64,000 bases of DNA, from positions 1,214,118,577-1,214,182,576 of the forward strand of contig NC_056727.1 of assembly GCF_019279795.1 (NCBI RefSeq), given 5' to 3'. Below, piece after piece: positions 32,095 to 42,209 of the stretch. Made by a program: the position numbers and the translations under genes. This DNA is from Protopterus annectens. Lineage: Eukaryota > Chordata > Ceratodontiformes > Protopteridae. The notes under the pieces were generated by a model. That model was not told the origin of the DNA. It was given only the letters and a program-made list of their open reading frames with translations, and did not search any database. Position 1 is the stretch's first letter, and the number at the start of each line of letters is the position of its first letter.

Positions 32095-33200
32095 AGCATT
32101 AGGGCTAGAAATAAGGCCCTGTAAAACTGCTATGGCAAATCCAGCTCTGGATTTAGAAAAGAAAGGCAGGTGGTAATGCTTGGTGAAAGTATGTACAGAG
32201 CTCCAGGTTGCAGCTTCCAGAATGCCCCTGGTAGGGACTCCTCTGAGAAATGCAGTAGAGGTACATGTAGCCCTGGTGGAATGTGTTCTTATACCCTGTG
32301 GGGTAGGTTTTCCATGGTGTTTGTAGCAGAAATAGATGCAATGTGCTATCCATTTGGAAATGATTTGCTTTGAAATGGCCTTCCCCTCTGCCCCTGCAGC
32401 AAAGCTCACTAGCAGCTGGTCAGATTTTCTGAGAAGCTTAGTCCTGTCCAAATAGAATCTAAGCTGTCTGTGTACATCCAGAGAATGCAGTATTCTTTCC
32501 CCTTTATTCTGAGGATTAGGGAAAAAAGTAGGCAAATGAATGGCCTGATAAAAATATACAACCACTAAACGAATGGAGCACAAACCGCTTAGTAATCATC
32601 CTTTCTTTATGAATGGACTGGTTTAGAGCCACACTAGACACCACCTTGGGCATGAAGGATGGATTAGTCCTGAGGGAAACCCTGTCCGCATGGAAGATAA
32701 TGAAGGGTTCCACTGCCATGAGGGCCTGCAGTTCAGACACTCTTCTTGCTGAAGTGGTGGCTAGAAGTAAAGCGGTTTTCCAAGAAAGGAATTTCAACTC
32801 TGCTGTAGCAGCTGGGTTCAAAGGGGGGGAGAGTGAGCTTTTCCAATACAAAGTTAAGGTCCCAGGCTGGAGCGAGAGCCCTTCTGGGCGGTCTTAAATT
32901 TTTGGCCCCTCTAAGGAATTGTTTTAGCAGGGGATGAGAGAAAAGGGGTGGGTCAGTATTATAATGTGCTGATATGGCAGAGGCATGAATCTTAATTGAA
33001 GAGAAAGATAGAACCTTGTGGAGCATTTCTTTCAAATAATCTAGAATATGAGGTAAACTGGGCACCGTTGTGCCAATCCCCTGAGCCTGGCTCCAGGAAC
33101 AGTATCTTTTCCACTTTTCTGAATAATTATTTTCTAGTACTAGGCCTCCTTGCCTCAAGAATGACATCCAGCACCTGCTTACTGAGGGTTGCTGGAGGTA
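32095..33200 (-). pseudogene. DIRS-2 tyrosine recombinase pseudogene
   Basis: All four catalytic blocks are visible: SARRVSELQAL (Arg, 32516-32851 frame), GIRTHSTRATCTSTAF (HxxR), AATWSSVHTF (Trp) and KHYHLPFF (nucleophilic Tyr), the last three in 32089-32583. The N-terminal part is in 32733-33167 (YSEKWKRYCSWSQAQG, SIKIHASAISAHYN). At least two frameshifts (about 32560 and 32790) separate them. The catalytic residues are intact although the frame is not. Confidence 0.9.
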
Positions 33201-35115
33201 AGGTCAGGGAATTAGCCAGGCTGCAAGGTTCAGGGTTTGAAGCTGAGGGTGCAGAATCTGGCCCGCCTGCTGGTACAGCAGGGAAGGGGTCTAAGGCAGG
33301 TGCTAAGGTTGTAGCACTGTCATACTGCGCAAAAGGGGGTACCCAGTGCTGGTGTGGCCAGTCTGGTGCAATCAGAATTGTCCTTGGCTTGTCCTGTTTG
33401 ATCTTTTGTAGAACCTTCGAGAGGGGAGGCAGAGGGGGAAAGGCATAAACTGAGAGGCTTTCCCAGGTAAAGGAGAGGGCATCCACTTTCCAAGCTTGAC
33501 TGTGGGGAGTTCTGGTGCAGAATTTGTTCAATTGGTAGTTCTGAGGGGAGGCAAACAGGTCTACCTCTGGAGTCCCCCACTTGTTCCTCAAGAGCTTGAA
33601 TATTTTGGGTTCCAGTTTCCATTCGTGTGGGTCCATGAGATTTCTGCTTAAGTCATCTACCAGTAAATTTAGTTTGCCTGGCAGGAATTGAGCTTGTAGG
33701 TTCTCTTGGTAGCTCAAGGCTGTGTTCCACAGAGCCATGGCTAGTCTGCAGAGTGGGTAGGAGAATGGGTTCTCCCCTGCTTGTTTATGTACCACATAAC
33801 TGTGGTGTTGTCTGTCTTTACCAATAGTTGTCCTGGAAGAATAAGGTCTCTGAAGGCTGTCCGAGCATTCTGTACAGCTAACATTTCTTTTTGATTGATA
33901 TGCCGGTGCATCTGTTTTGGTTTCCATTTGCCCTGAATGCACTGCCCTGCCATGTGAGCCCCCCAAGCATAGTCTGATGCGTCTGTTAGGATTTGAGCGG
34001 CAGTGGGTAGAGTGAAAGGGAGTCCCTTGTTGTGGTTGCAGGCCTCTGCCCACCAAAGGAACTCTGCCCTTAGACTAGGGATAATAGGAATCATTGTTTC
34101 CAGGTCCTGAGAATGTTGACACCATAGGTTTTTTAGGTACCATTGAAGTTTCCTTATACAGAATGCAAGAGGCCATGAATCCCACAGCTTACAGGATTTT
34201 CCTTGCAGATAGCTGGGTTTTTGTGGCTAGTAGTCTGAAGTAGGTTGTCAAATGAACTTGTTTCTCTGTGGTGAGGAATGCCATCTGGGAAGTCGTGTTC
34301 AAGCTTGCTCTCAGGAATACAATCTGTTGGCAGGGTAACAGGTGTGATTTCTTCTCATTGATAGTGTACCCCAGTGAAGTTAGAAGTCTCTTTACAAATG
34401 CCAGGTGCTGTAATAGCAAGTCCTGACTCTCTGCCTGAATTTATTCTATTTATTTATTTATTCATGCAATCGTCCAAATATGGGTAAATCTGAATATTTC
34501 CCTGCCTGCAAAATGCAATGGCAGGAGCTAGGCACTTTGTAAATACCCTGGGTGCAGTAGATAAGCCAAAGGGCAGAGCAAAGAACTGATAGTGTATGGA
34601 GCCTGCCCTGAAGCGTAGGAATTTTCTGCAGGATTCCCTTATTGGGATGTGCAGGTAAGCTTCTTTTAAGTTTCGAGTTGCCAGCCAGGCATCCTTGGCT
34701 AGCATAGGAAGAAGCTGCTTAAGAGTTAGCATTTTGAATTTTGGAACCACCAGAAAGGTGTTGAGAATAGAGAGGTCCAGGATGTGACGCCAGGAGTTTT
34801 CTTTTCTGGGAACCAGGAACAGTCGAATCAAAACCTTGTTCTGCTGAAACAGGTTGAATAGCCCTGATACCGAGGAAACAGAGCACTTGTTTTTGGGCCT
34901 CTGCCCACTGGTTTGGAGGAAGGTTTGGCCATCCACTTGGGGCTGGGAGTGAGTGGAAGTGGAATCTGTATCCTAGGGAAACTGTTTAAAACCCATTTGT
35001 CTTGGGTAATGAGTTCCCAGTTTTTTGCTTGCAAGGCGAGCTTTCCTCCTAAGGGAGCAAGTAGTTGAGCAAGGCTTGGTAGGGGTAAGGATAAGTCATT
35101 GTGCCACTTTTCCAT
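33200..35115 (-). pseudogene. DIRS-2 reverse transcriptase-RNase H pseudogene
   Basis: RT is in 34454-35115: VLIRLFLVPRKENSWRHILD, LATRNLKEAYLHIPIRES, and IYPYLDDCMNK with an intact YLDD. The thumb is in 34189-34419. RNase H is in 33741-34094 (TDASDYAWGAHMAGQ, NQKEMLAVQNARTAF, LLVKTDNTTVMWYINKQG), giving the Asp, Glu and Asp of the active site, and continues in 33127-34056 (KLNLLVDDLSRNLMDPHEWK). Frame changes at about 33790, 34100-34190 and 34430 break the gene. Confidence 0.92.
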
Positions 35116-35222
35116 AGGGGGAGGCTTACTACTCCCTGCCTTGGAAGTGAGGGCTCCAAGTCATTGTGCCACTTTTCCATAGGGGGAGGCTTACTACTCC
35201 CTGCCTTGGAAGTGAGGGCTCC
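35094..35222. repeat. 65-bp tandem duplication in DIRS-2 gag
   Basis: Two near-identical copies (35094-35158 and 35159-35222), each starting AGTCATTGTGCCACTTTTCC. The length is not a multiple of three, so the duplication changes the reading frame. Confidence 0.9.
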
Positions 35223-36978
35223 CCACTGCTTAGATCTGTACATAGCCTGAGACTGAAGTCTTGGTGGTCTGCTGCTCCTGGGTTTGGACTGAAGGGCTGG
35301 AAGGGACTGGAAAGGACCAGTTCTTTGAAAGGCCAATGCCTACTGAATCTAGGTGGCTGTACTTGTAAGAAATCTTTAACAGTTTGCATAGATTTAGCTT
35401 TTTCCTCCATCCTTTTGAGGACGACTTCTGCTTTGTTGCCAAAAAGGCGCTCTTGGTGTAAGGATGCATCCAGTAATTTAGCTTTAACATGATCTGGCAG
35501 GTTTTGTTCCTTAAGCCAAGCATGCCTTCTAAGTACAGACCCAATGACAGCAGCCCTGCAAGATGCTTCTAAAGCATCAAAACCACACTGCAAAGTAGAT
35601 TTACCTACTTGGTCAGCAGAATGTATTAACTCTTTGTAAATCTTTGTGCTCAGCACAGTCAGGAAACAACATAACTTTCTGCTTAATTACGCCCATAATA
35701 TGCTGTTGATATTTCAACATATGAAACTGGCAATTTAAAGCCCTAATGGCCAAAGTGGCAGAAGTGTATGCCTTCTTACCCAATCTGTCTTAAGCTCTAG
35801 AATCCCTATCAGAAGGGGTAGGATTTTTTGCAGTAGTAGCCTTAATGCCTTTTGGTCCTCGGCAAATGGTCTCTGGATCCACAGTAGGATTCTTGAAAAG
35901 GAATTTGTGAGAGTCAGGTACTCTGTAGTACCTGTTAGGTTTCCTGGGAACTGGAGGCAAAGTGTCTGGGGTAAGGCTGGATTCCAAGAAAACATCATCT
36001 ACAATCTCCAGAACAGGAGGGATAGCTAGAGGCCTGTGTTGAAGCAGGTTTAAAAACTCCCTAAGTCTCTTTGTGGATTGAGAATAGTCCTGGTTTCCCA
36101 GCGGAAATGCTCCCTAAGGGTATGCAAGGTTTCACCAAAAGAAAAATCTTCTGGAGGGGAAGCAGAGGGAATGGAATCCTCTGCATCAGAATCCTCATAA
36201 GTAGATAAGGGTAAATCCTGGTAGTCAGAAGGAACAGAGATATCATATTCCTGATCAGAAGAATAATCAGTTCTAGGTCTCTTAGGGGGGGAACGCTGGT
36301 TTCCCCTAACTAAGGTAATAAGGTCTTCAGCCATTCTAATAATTTGCTTTTGAGGCATGTGGGCCTGTGAATGTGCTTTGGTCGTCAGTTTTCTAGGATT
36401 AGTGCGAGCTTTAGGCCTGAAGAATTCGGTATTTTTAGCTTGAAACGAAGTCATCGGTTTGATATGAAAATCGATAGGCCTGAATATACCCTCAGAAGCC
36501 GGTGCCTGCACAGCGGCTCCAGACCCATCCAAGGTAGAGACATGCAGGTTCCATAGTCGAAGAAGCATCTCGCGGCATACCGGACTCCAAATGGGTCTCA
36601 GTAGTGGCCTGCGAATCTGTAGTAGCGGGTATCAGGGGCTGCGAAAACACCTCACTGAGTACTGGCGACTAACTTATTGGAAGCATCATCGGCAGTTTTG
36701 GACCTATGCAGTCTGTCTCTGTCTTTATCCTTATGTTTTTTAGGGAGATCGGTAGTTGGATGGCTTAACAAAGCCATTTCGGAGTATGGAGATCAAGAAC
36801 AAAAGTAATTAGCTACAAAAATAGCCCGACGGACAAATAGTTTGGGCGTTGAACAAGGCACAAAACCCACAGCGAGGGACGTCATGGTCAGGGCCTAAAC
36901 AGGTGATGCAGTAAGAATGAAAATCTCTATGAGGTATTTGCTTTCCACAGGCAATACAATTCTTAATTTTTTCTGACA
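35116..36978 (-). pseudogene. DIRS-2 Gag pseudogene
   Basis: The N-terminus (36978 leftward) reads SEKIKNCIACGKQIPHRDFH, then YCITCLGPDHDVPRCGFCAL: C-x2-C ... H ... C-x2-C-LG-x2-H ... C-x2-C, a probable zinc module. Its ATG is now GTG (codon 36978-36976). The middle (36050-36568) has an acidic DSDAEDSIPS segment. The C-terminal part (35129-35656) has FDALEASCRAAVIGSVLRRH and EEKAKSMQTVKDFLQVQPPR, probably a helical assembly domain. A 65-bp tandem duplication near 35094-35222 shifts the frame. Confidence 0.85.
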
Positions 36979-37289
36979 CCGGCTAGAGCAAGAAAAAAGG
37001 ATCCCCAACGGGGTACTTATCTTTTTGAAGACTTCAGGTCTGAAACTCGAAAACGAAAATTTCAGGAGTCGGCTGACCGGCACTTGCGAACTGCTTCTGC
37101 TACGGGCACTGCGGGCAAGAAAGACTGATGTAATGGCATTGGCTGCATGTTTTATAGACCAGATGTCATGGAAGAAGCGACAGCATCCGACGCACAAATC
37201 CGAAGACTCTGGTATTCAGGCCAGCTGAGGGCTAGCTGCAGGCAGATAACCCAAATGTGATGATTGCAACAGTGAAACACGAAGATCAT

Positions 37290-37446
37290 CATGGCATCTT
37301 CCGACCGCACAAGGAGCATCTCTTGAACCCAGAGGGTTTGTCAGCCATGTGTACCAAGTCACACACACGCACACACAAGATAGTTAAATTTATTTAGTGT
37401 GTGGTTGCTAACAAAGAGAGAGCTAGTTACTAAGAAAAGCTACCTA

Positions 37447-37482
<36 letters not shown>

Positions 37483-37866
37483 TAACTAGAGAAAGAAACA
37501 AAAAAACAACAGGGGAAAAGAGTGGAAACCCCACAGAAAATAGAGCTGACTAGAATAACTAGATGGGAGGAGAGGGATACGGTTAAACTACTGGGGAAGT
37601 ACAAGAACTACCCAAAAATTGCAAAGCACTAGCAAGAAATAAATAACCACCCCAAAAATAAAGCACTTCTCTAACTGCAGCCAGAGCTCTGAAAATCACA
37701 TCCGAGTGTTTCCGTGGCAAACGAGATTTGAAGAGTAGAGGATAGTAGGGAATTATGGAAAGGGGTGGAGCTAGAGCTCTGGATCTGTCTGACAGTTGCA
37801 GGTTCAGATCCGAGGTCGGATCCAAGACCCATTTGTGATGAATAATGACAGGGACAGCATCAGATC
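37290..37866 (-). mobile_element. DIRS-3, right piece: Gag start, leader and right terminal repeat
   Basis: The start codon is at 37348; codons run MADKPSGFKRCSLCGRKM to the DIRS-2 junction, and continue at 31596. In DIRS-6 the same junction is uninterrupted (ATGCAAGTCAGAACACGGCATCTTCC-like at 59278-59302). The terminal repeat at about 37740-37866 (GAGCTCTGGATCTGTCTGAC, GATCCAAGACCCATTTGTG) matches DIRS-6 at both its ends. The left terminal repeat is lost. A T-tract lies at 37448-37479. Confidence 0.85.
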
Positions 37867-38003
37867 TTATGTCTAAGCTGTACATGATAAATGTGAGCAG
37901 TTCAGAAACATCCAAATGTGGCTTTGCAAAGTTCACCATGATACTACTAACACAGAATGAAATATCTTGATCAGAGAATCCCTTGTTACAGTCAGAGCCT
38001 GAG

Positions 38004-38647
38004 CTACAGAACCAGGTAGGTGATCAGGTACATACCAAAGAGTGCACTGTACTCAATGACAGGTCTGGTGGGAGCCTGGTGATAGGCCTTGTAGAGAGAA
38101 GCTATGACCTCCTTTGACCTATAAGTCATGCCTTTACTTAGACGTTGTGCAGCACAGAATAACTTCCTCGTTATAGTACACATACACACGGTTGTAAAAG
38201 GTCAGGTTACTATCAACATGCATTCCCATAACCCTGACCAATGGGTCTACTTTAAGGAGTGCATTAGCAATGTGGTCATTTCCAGGAGCGTTCATCTTTC
38301 CAAATGGTACTGCTATACATTTTTTCACATTGAGTTTTAGATCATGGTTCTAGCACCAGTTTTTTGTCTGTGTCCGTCCTTCTTGAATGGTATCCGTCTC
38401 TTTTGGGGATTCAGTGACCATGTTTAGTTTTTTGATGTCTGCAAACTTGGTGTGCCAGACCCTCTTGATGTCTGTCTTGACTTCAGAGAATTATATGACA
38501 AAAAAAGACAGAACCCAGCACTGATCCCTGTGGAACTCCGCTAGTGACTGGAATCTTTGCGGAGGTGGATTTCCCTAGCTAAACTTCTCGTGTCCTATCA
38601 GTGAGCCAGCTGGCTACCCATCCATCCATTAATCCAAACCACTCATC
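38004..38647 (-). pseudogene. LINE-D/E, downstream piece: RT C-terminal half
   Basis: The minus strand reads WVASWLTDRTREV (38640-38580), IPVTSGVPQGSVLG (about 38550), KFADIKKLNMV (about 38450), LKLNVKKCIAVPFGKMNAP (about 38340-38290), VIEYSALFGMYL (about 38060). This is the same CR1/L2-group RT as LINE-B. The catalytic FADD is FADI. Together with 45088-45552 it forms one copy interrupted by repeat X and DIRS-4. Confidence 0.82.
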
Positions 38648-38702
38648 TCATTTTTGCACTTGAGGTGCCATTTCAACAGTGACAATCATCTAGAAAAAGA
38701 AT
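38648..38702 (-). mobile_element. Repeat X, minus copy, 3' piece
   Basis: Reverse complement reads TCTAGATGATTGTCACTGTT then GCAAAAATGAG, matching 8935-8985 of the plus copy (TCTAGATGACTGTCACTGTT; GCAAAAATGG). It continues, across DIRS-4, into 44923-45087. Confidence 0.65.
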
Positions 38703-39030
38703 TTATGTACTTACCATAATGTTCCATGTGAATTGTTCATCTCGCCTTCATTCTTACACATGGGTTCGGAGCCGATCCCTCGGCTCAGAGTTCCCGCTGC
38801 TCCGAGTCGGCCACTTTAACAAGCTCGAGGTTTTGGAGGAACTCGAGGTAAAGTCCCTATACCATGATGCTCTCTGCCTCACCTCAGATCTAGTTTGCTG
38901 ACCCCATGTATAACATAACACATGAACATCACTCCAGCCGGAGTAAGAAATACTAGAACAAGACCCACCAGACCACAAAAACTCTTACTCCTTCTTCAAG
39001 CAGCCAGGAGGAGGAAGGCGGGTGGGAATG

Positions 39031-39133
39031 TAAGAATGAAGGCGAGATGAACAACTCACATGGAACGTTATGGTAAGCACATAACGTCTTTATGTGAAGT
39101 TGCTCACTCTCGCCGTTCATTCTTCCACATGGG
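39031..39133. repeat. DIRS-4 internal complementary region
   Basis: 39031-39085 (AAGAATGAAGGCGAGATGAA ... TTATGGTAAGCACATAA) is the reverse complement of the left outer end 38703-38757. 39086-39133 (TATGTGAAGTTGCTCACTCT ...) is the reverse complement of the right end at 44878-44922 (GTTGAACAACTTCACAT-like). Confidence 0.88.
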
Positions 39134-39165
39134 TAGCGACCCACGCACCATTCATCTTGGGTGGC

Positions 39166-40190
39166 TCATGGGAGTATATTCCTGAGGACAGTGGAACCAA
39201 AGGAAGCCCTGTCCCTGGAGGCCCTATCTACTTTGTAATGCGTAATGAAGGTATGAGGCTTAGACCAAGTGGCAGCTGCACATATAGTGTCCAAAGGCAG
39301 CCTAGCCGTATAAGTTGAAGAAGTAGAAACAGCCCTAGTGGAATGTGCTTTCACGCTATGTTCTATTGGTTGATTCACGGAGGAATATTTGAATTTTATG
39401 CAATCAGTCAACCATTTGGAAACAGTAACTTTTGATACTGGTAGCCCTTTTTTGGTGTCAGCATAAGAGACAAAAAGTTGTTCTGATTTTCTAAATTCTT
39501 TGTTCTGTCCAAATAGAATCTTAGTTGTCTGTAAACATCAAGTTTATGCAACATATACTCCAACTTGTTGGAAAGGTTACTGAAGAAAGTTGGGAGTTCA
39601 ATAGTTTGGTTCAAATTAGCCTCCAAGCATACCTTTGGAAGGAAGAAAGGTTAGTCCTCAGCGACACTCTGTCAGGGTGAAAAGTCAAATATGGAGGTTT
39701 GATAGATAAGGCCTGAAGTTCGGACACTATGTGCTGATGTAATGGCCACCAAGAAGATAGTTTTCCAAGACAAAAATTTTAGTTGGCAGGAGGATGCAGG
39801 CTCAAATGGGAGAAGAATAATCCTTGATAAAACAAGATTCAGATTCCAGGGAGTAAAAGGTTGTCTAACTGGTGGTCTAAGATGTATGGTACCTTTCAAG
39901 AATGCTCTACATAATCTGTGAGACATTAGATTAGAACCTTCTGATCCGAGGTGAAAATATGAAATTGCAGCCAAATGAACTCGTATGGTGACAGCTGCAG
40001 AACCTTCATTGAAAAGCTTAGTCAAGAACTCTAAAATGCTAGCAATAGGGGCAACGTATGGGTCAATATCATTTTGTGAAGCCCAGCAAGCAAATCACTT
40101 CCATTTGCTTCCGTACAACTTTCTGGTGAAAGCTTTATGAGAAGATACAAGGATATGCTGTACCTCAGAGGAAAAATTGTGTGACCTGAC
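39166..40190 (-). pseudogene. DIRS-4 tyrosine recombinase pseudogene
   Basis: The N-terminal part is at 40095-40190 (QHILVSSHKAFTRKLYGSKW), the middle at 39672-40025 (NEGSAAVTIRVHLAAISYFH; PPVRQPFTPWNLNLVLSRII), and the catalytic C-terminus at 39166-39411 with VKAHSTRAVSTSS (HxxR), AAATWSKPHTF (Trp) and THYKVD (Tyr). In box I, where other copies have SARRVSEL or SAKRISEL, this copy reads SAHSV with a one-base shift right after: the catalytic Arg codon AGA is AGT. The recombinase is therefore predicted dead. Confidence 0.9.
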
Positions 40191-42209
40191 TATGTTGGAA
40201 ATTGGAGCAGCCAAGCTGTCAATCTGAGGGAATGAAGAGATGGATGAAGAGCAATTGACGTATGTGTCAGCAGATCTGAAACTGGGTCCAGAATCCAAGG
40301 TTCCTCTAGTTGGTAGAGTCGAAGGAAGTGGAACCAAATCTGTTGAGGCCAATATGGGGCTATTAGAATTACAGTCCTCCCCAAGGCTTTAGCTTTCTGC
40401 AAGAATTTTGGAATCAGAGGAATTGGTGGAAAAGCATATAGAAGTCCCACAGGCCAAGCATGTATGAGAGAATCCCTTGAGTTCTCCCCTGGTGGGGGAT
40501 TCAAAACAAAGTAGCTTCTGCATTTGGCATTCATAGGGAATGCAAACAGGTTGCAGCAAGGCTGGCCCCATCTGCGGAAAGTCATCACCAGAACATTATC
40601 TTTCAGGGACCACTCATGCAGCAACAGAATGGCTCTGCTCAGTTTGTCCGCGATCATGTTGGATTTCCCCAGGATGTGCGTCGCTATCAGAAAGCGCCCA
40701 ATGGATACAGTCCACTGCCAGGCTCTCAGGGCCTCTCGACATAATGGGTAAGACTTTGTTCCTCCTTGCTTTTTGATATACCAGACCACTGACATGTTGT
40801 CGGTCTGAATCGCAATCGTTCCCAGAGGAAGCGAGTCTTGGAAGTACTGCAACGCCAAAAGTACTGCTCTCATCTCCAGAACACTGATGTGCAATTGTGA
40901 CTCTGTCTCTGACCAGGTGCCTTGGGCTGTTCTTCCCAGAAAAAGCTCCCCCCACCCTATCAGAGAAGCATCCGGAGTCACTGTGGCTGAAGGCAGGGAG
41001 AGAATAAATGGGTGACCTACTGTTACATGATGGCTGGTCAACCACCACTGAAGATTCTTTTTGAATGAAATTGTAATCATTATCAAGAATGACATCGGAA
41101 GTTGTTGTTAAGACCACTGGGTGAAGAGTAACTACTGGAAGTATTCTCATGTGCATACGCCCCAGAGAAACTGCTATGAGCGTTGCTGCCATAGTACCTA
41201 GTAGTTTCAACACTTGACAGGCTGGTACTTTTTTGCTCATCAGGATGTCTGATACCTGTTGGACAGTGACTATTCTGTCCACTGGCAATTTTACCATGGT
41301 GGTGTCTAAGTCTGCTCCAATAAAGGAGATATGCTGCGATGGTGACAACGCAGGCTTGTCGAAATTTATAGTTATTCCTAACTGAGAGCACAGATTGAGA
41401 GTGTGATCCCTGCATTGAAGTAGTTGATGCCTGGAGGTGGCGGTGAGGAGCACTGAGGAACAGTCATCCAGATACGAAAACACTTGGAATCCTAGATGCC
41501 TCAGGTGAGCCGTAACGACTGCCATGCATTTGGTAAACACTCTTGGGGCTGTTGTGAGACCAAAGGGCAGTGCTTGGAACTGATACTGACTGGCTCCCAG
41601 CCGGAAACACAAGTGATCTCTGGATAGTCTGGCCATTTTGATATGATAGTAAGCATCCTTGAGATCTATAGAGCACATCCAATCACCCGTTCCTAGAAAC
41701 AGAAGAATCAATTGAAGCGTGACCATCCGGAACTTCTCTTTCTTTACAAAGGTGTTGAGTCTGCTGAGGTCCAAGATGGGCCTCCAGTCCCCTGTTTACT
41801 TTGGAACCAAAAAAAATCTGGAGTAGGATCCAGATCCTATTTGGTCTGCTGGGACTGGCTGGATGACTTTCTTTTCCTGCAGCCTTTGAATTTCTATGGC
41901 TGCTTGATCCCTGAGACTGGGTGGAACATCTGGAATTTTCCTTCGTATGGGGAGGAGGAGGGGTTCTGTGAACAGAATGACATAACCTCTGGTAACAATG
42001 CTTTGTACCCAAGAATCTTTTGTAATTTCTAGCCAGGCATCTGGATACAAAGACAAGTGAGCCCCGACTGCCTCCAGAGTAGGACAGTCAGGCCTCCTTT
42101 CAGGAGCGCTGGTAGGGCTTGCCAAAGAACTGATCCCCATCGCCCTGGTTTTGCGGATCCCCTCTGCCGCCTGGGCAGCGTCTTCCATTATTACCCCCTC
42201 CCTCTGCAC
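40190..42209 (-). pseudogene. DIRS-4 reverse transcriptase-RNase H, nearly intact
   Basis: It copies element RNA and degrades the template. The N-terminus (42209-41796) includes IQRLQEKKVIQPVPADQIGS and SGSYSRFFLVPK. The 386-codon frame 40614-41774 holds IDLKDAYYHIKMA, QALPFGLTTAPRVFTKCMAV and FSYLDDCSSVLL with intact YLDD, then the thumb. RNase H is in the overlapping frame 40190-41095: SATVTPDASLIGWGELFLGR (Asp), SVLEMRAVLLAL (Glu), AIQTDNMSVVWYIKKQGG (Asp), NMIADKLSR (Asp). A stop at about 41795 and a frameshift at about 41090 are the only large breaks seen. Confidence 0.93.

Larger units (their letters stand above)
31597..37289 (-). mobile_element. DIRS-2: near full-length DIRS retrotransposon
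   Basis: The left terminal repeat starts AGTACAGTTGTGTACACTTA; the right ends ACACGAAGATCAT. Both terminal repeats share, inverted, GATGTAATGGCATTGGCTGC-like, ATAACCCAAATGTGA and CAACAGTGAA blocks. Minus-strand order is Gag (36978 to about 35116), RT, RNase H, recombinase. Length is 5.7 kb, as for DIRS-5, its sister copy. No long target duplication is visible, as expected for recombinase-based integration. It is inserted into the DIRS-3 gag gene. Confidence 0.92.

Noticed and set aside
32996-33448. A 150-codon plus-strand frame
   Set aside because: It is antisense to the DIRS-2 recombinase and linker, which have clear motifs on the minus strand.
33127-34056. A 309-codon frame as a novel protein
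   Set aside because: Its second half is RNase H/linker of DIRS-2; its first half is the out-of-frame shadow of RNase H.
40614-41774. A 386-codon open frame as a possible host protein
   Set aside because: It has DIRS reverse transcriptase motifs including YLDD and lies between DIRS terminal repeats.
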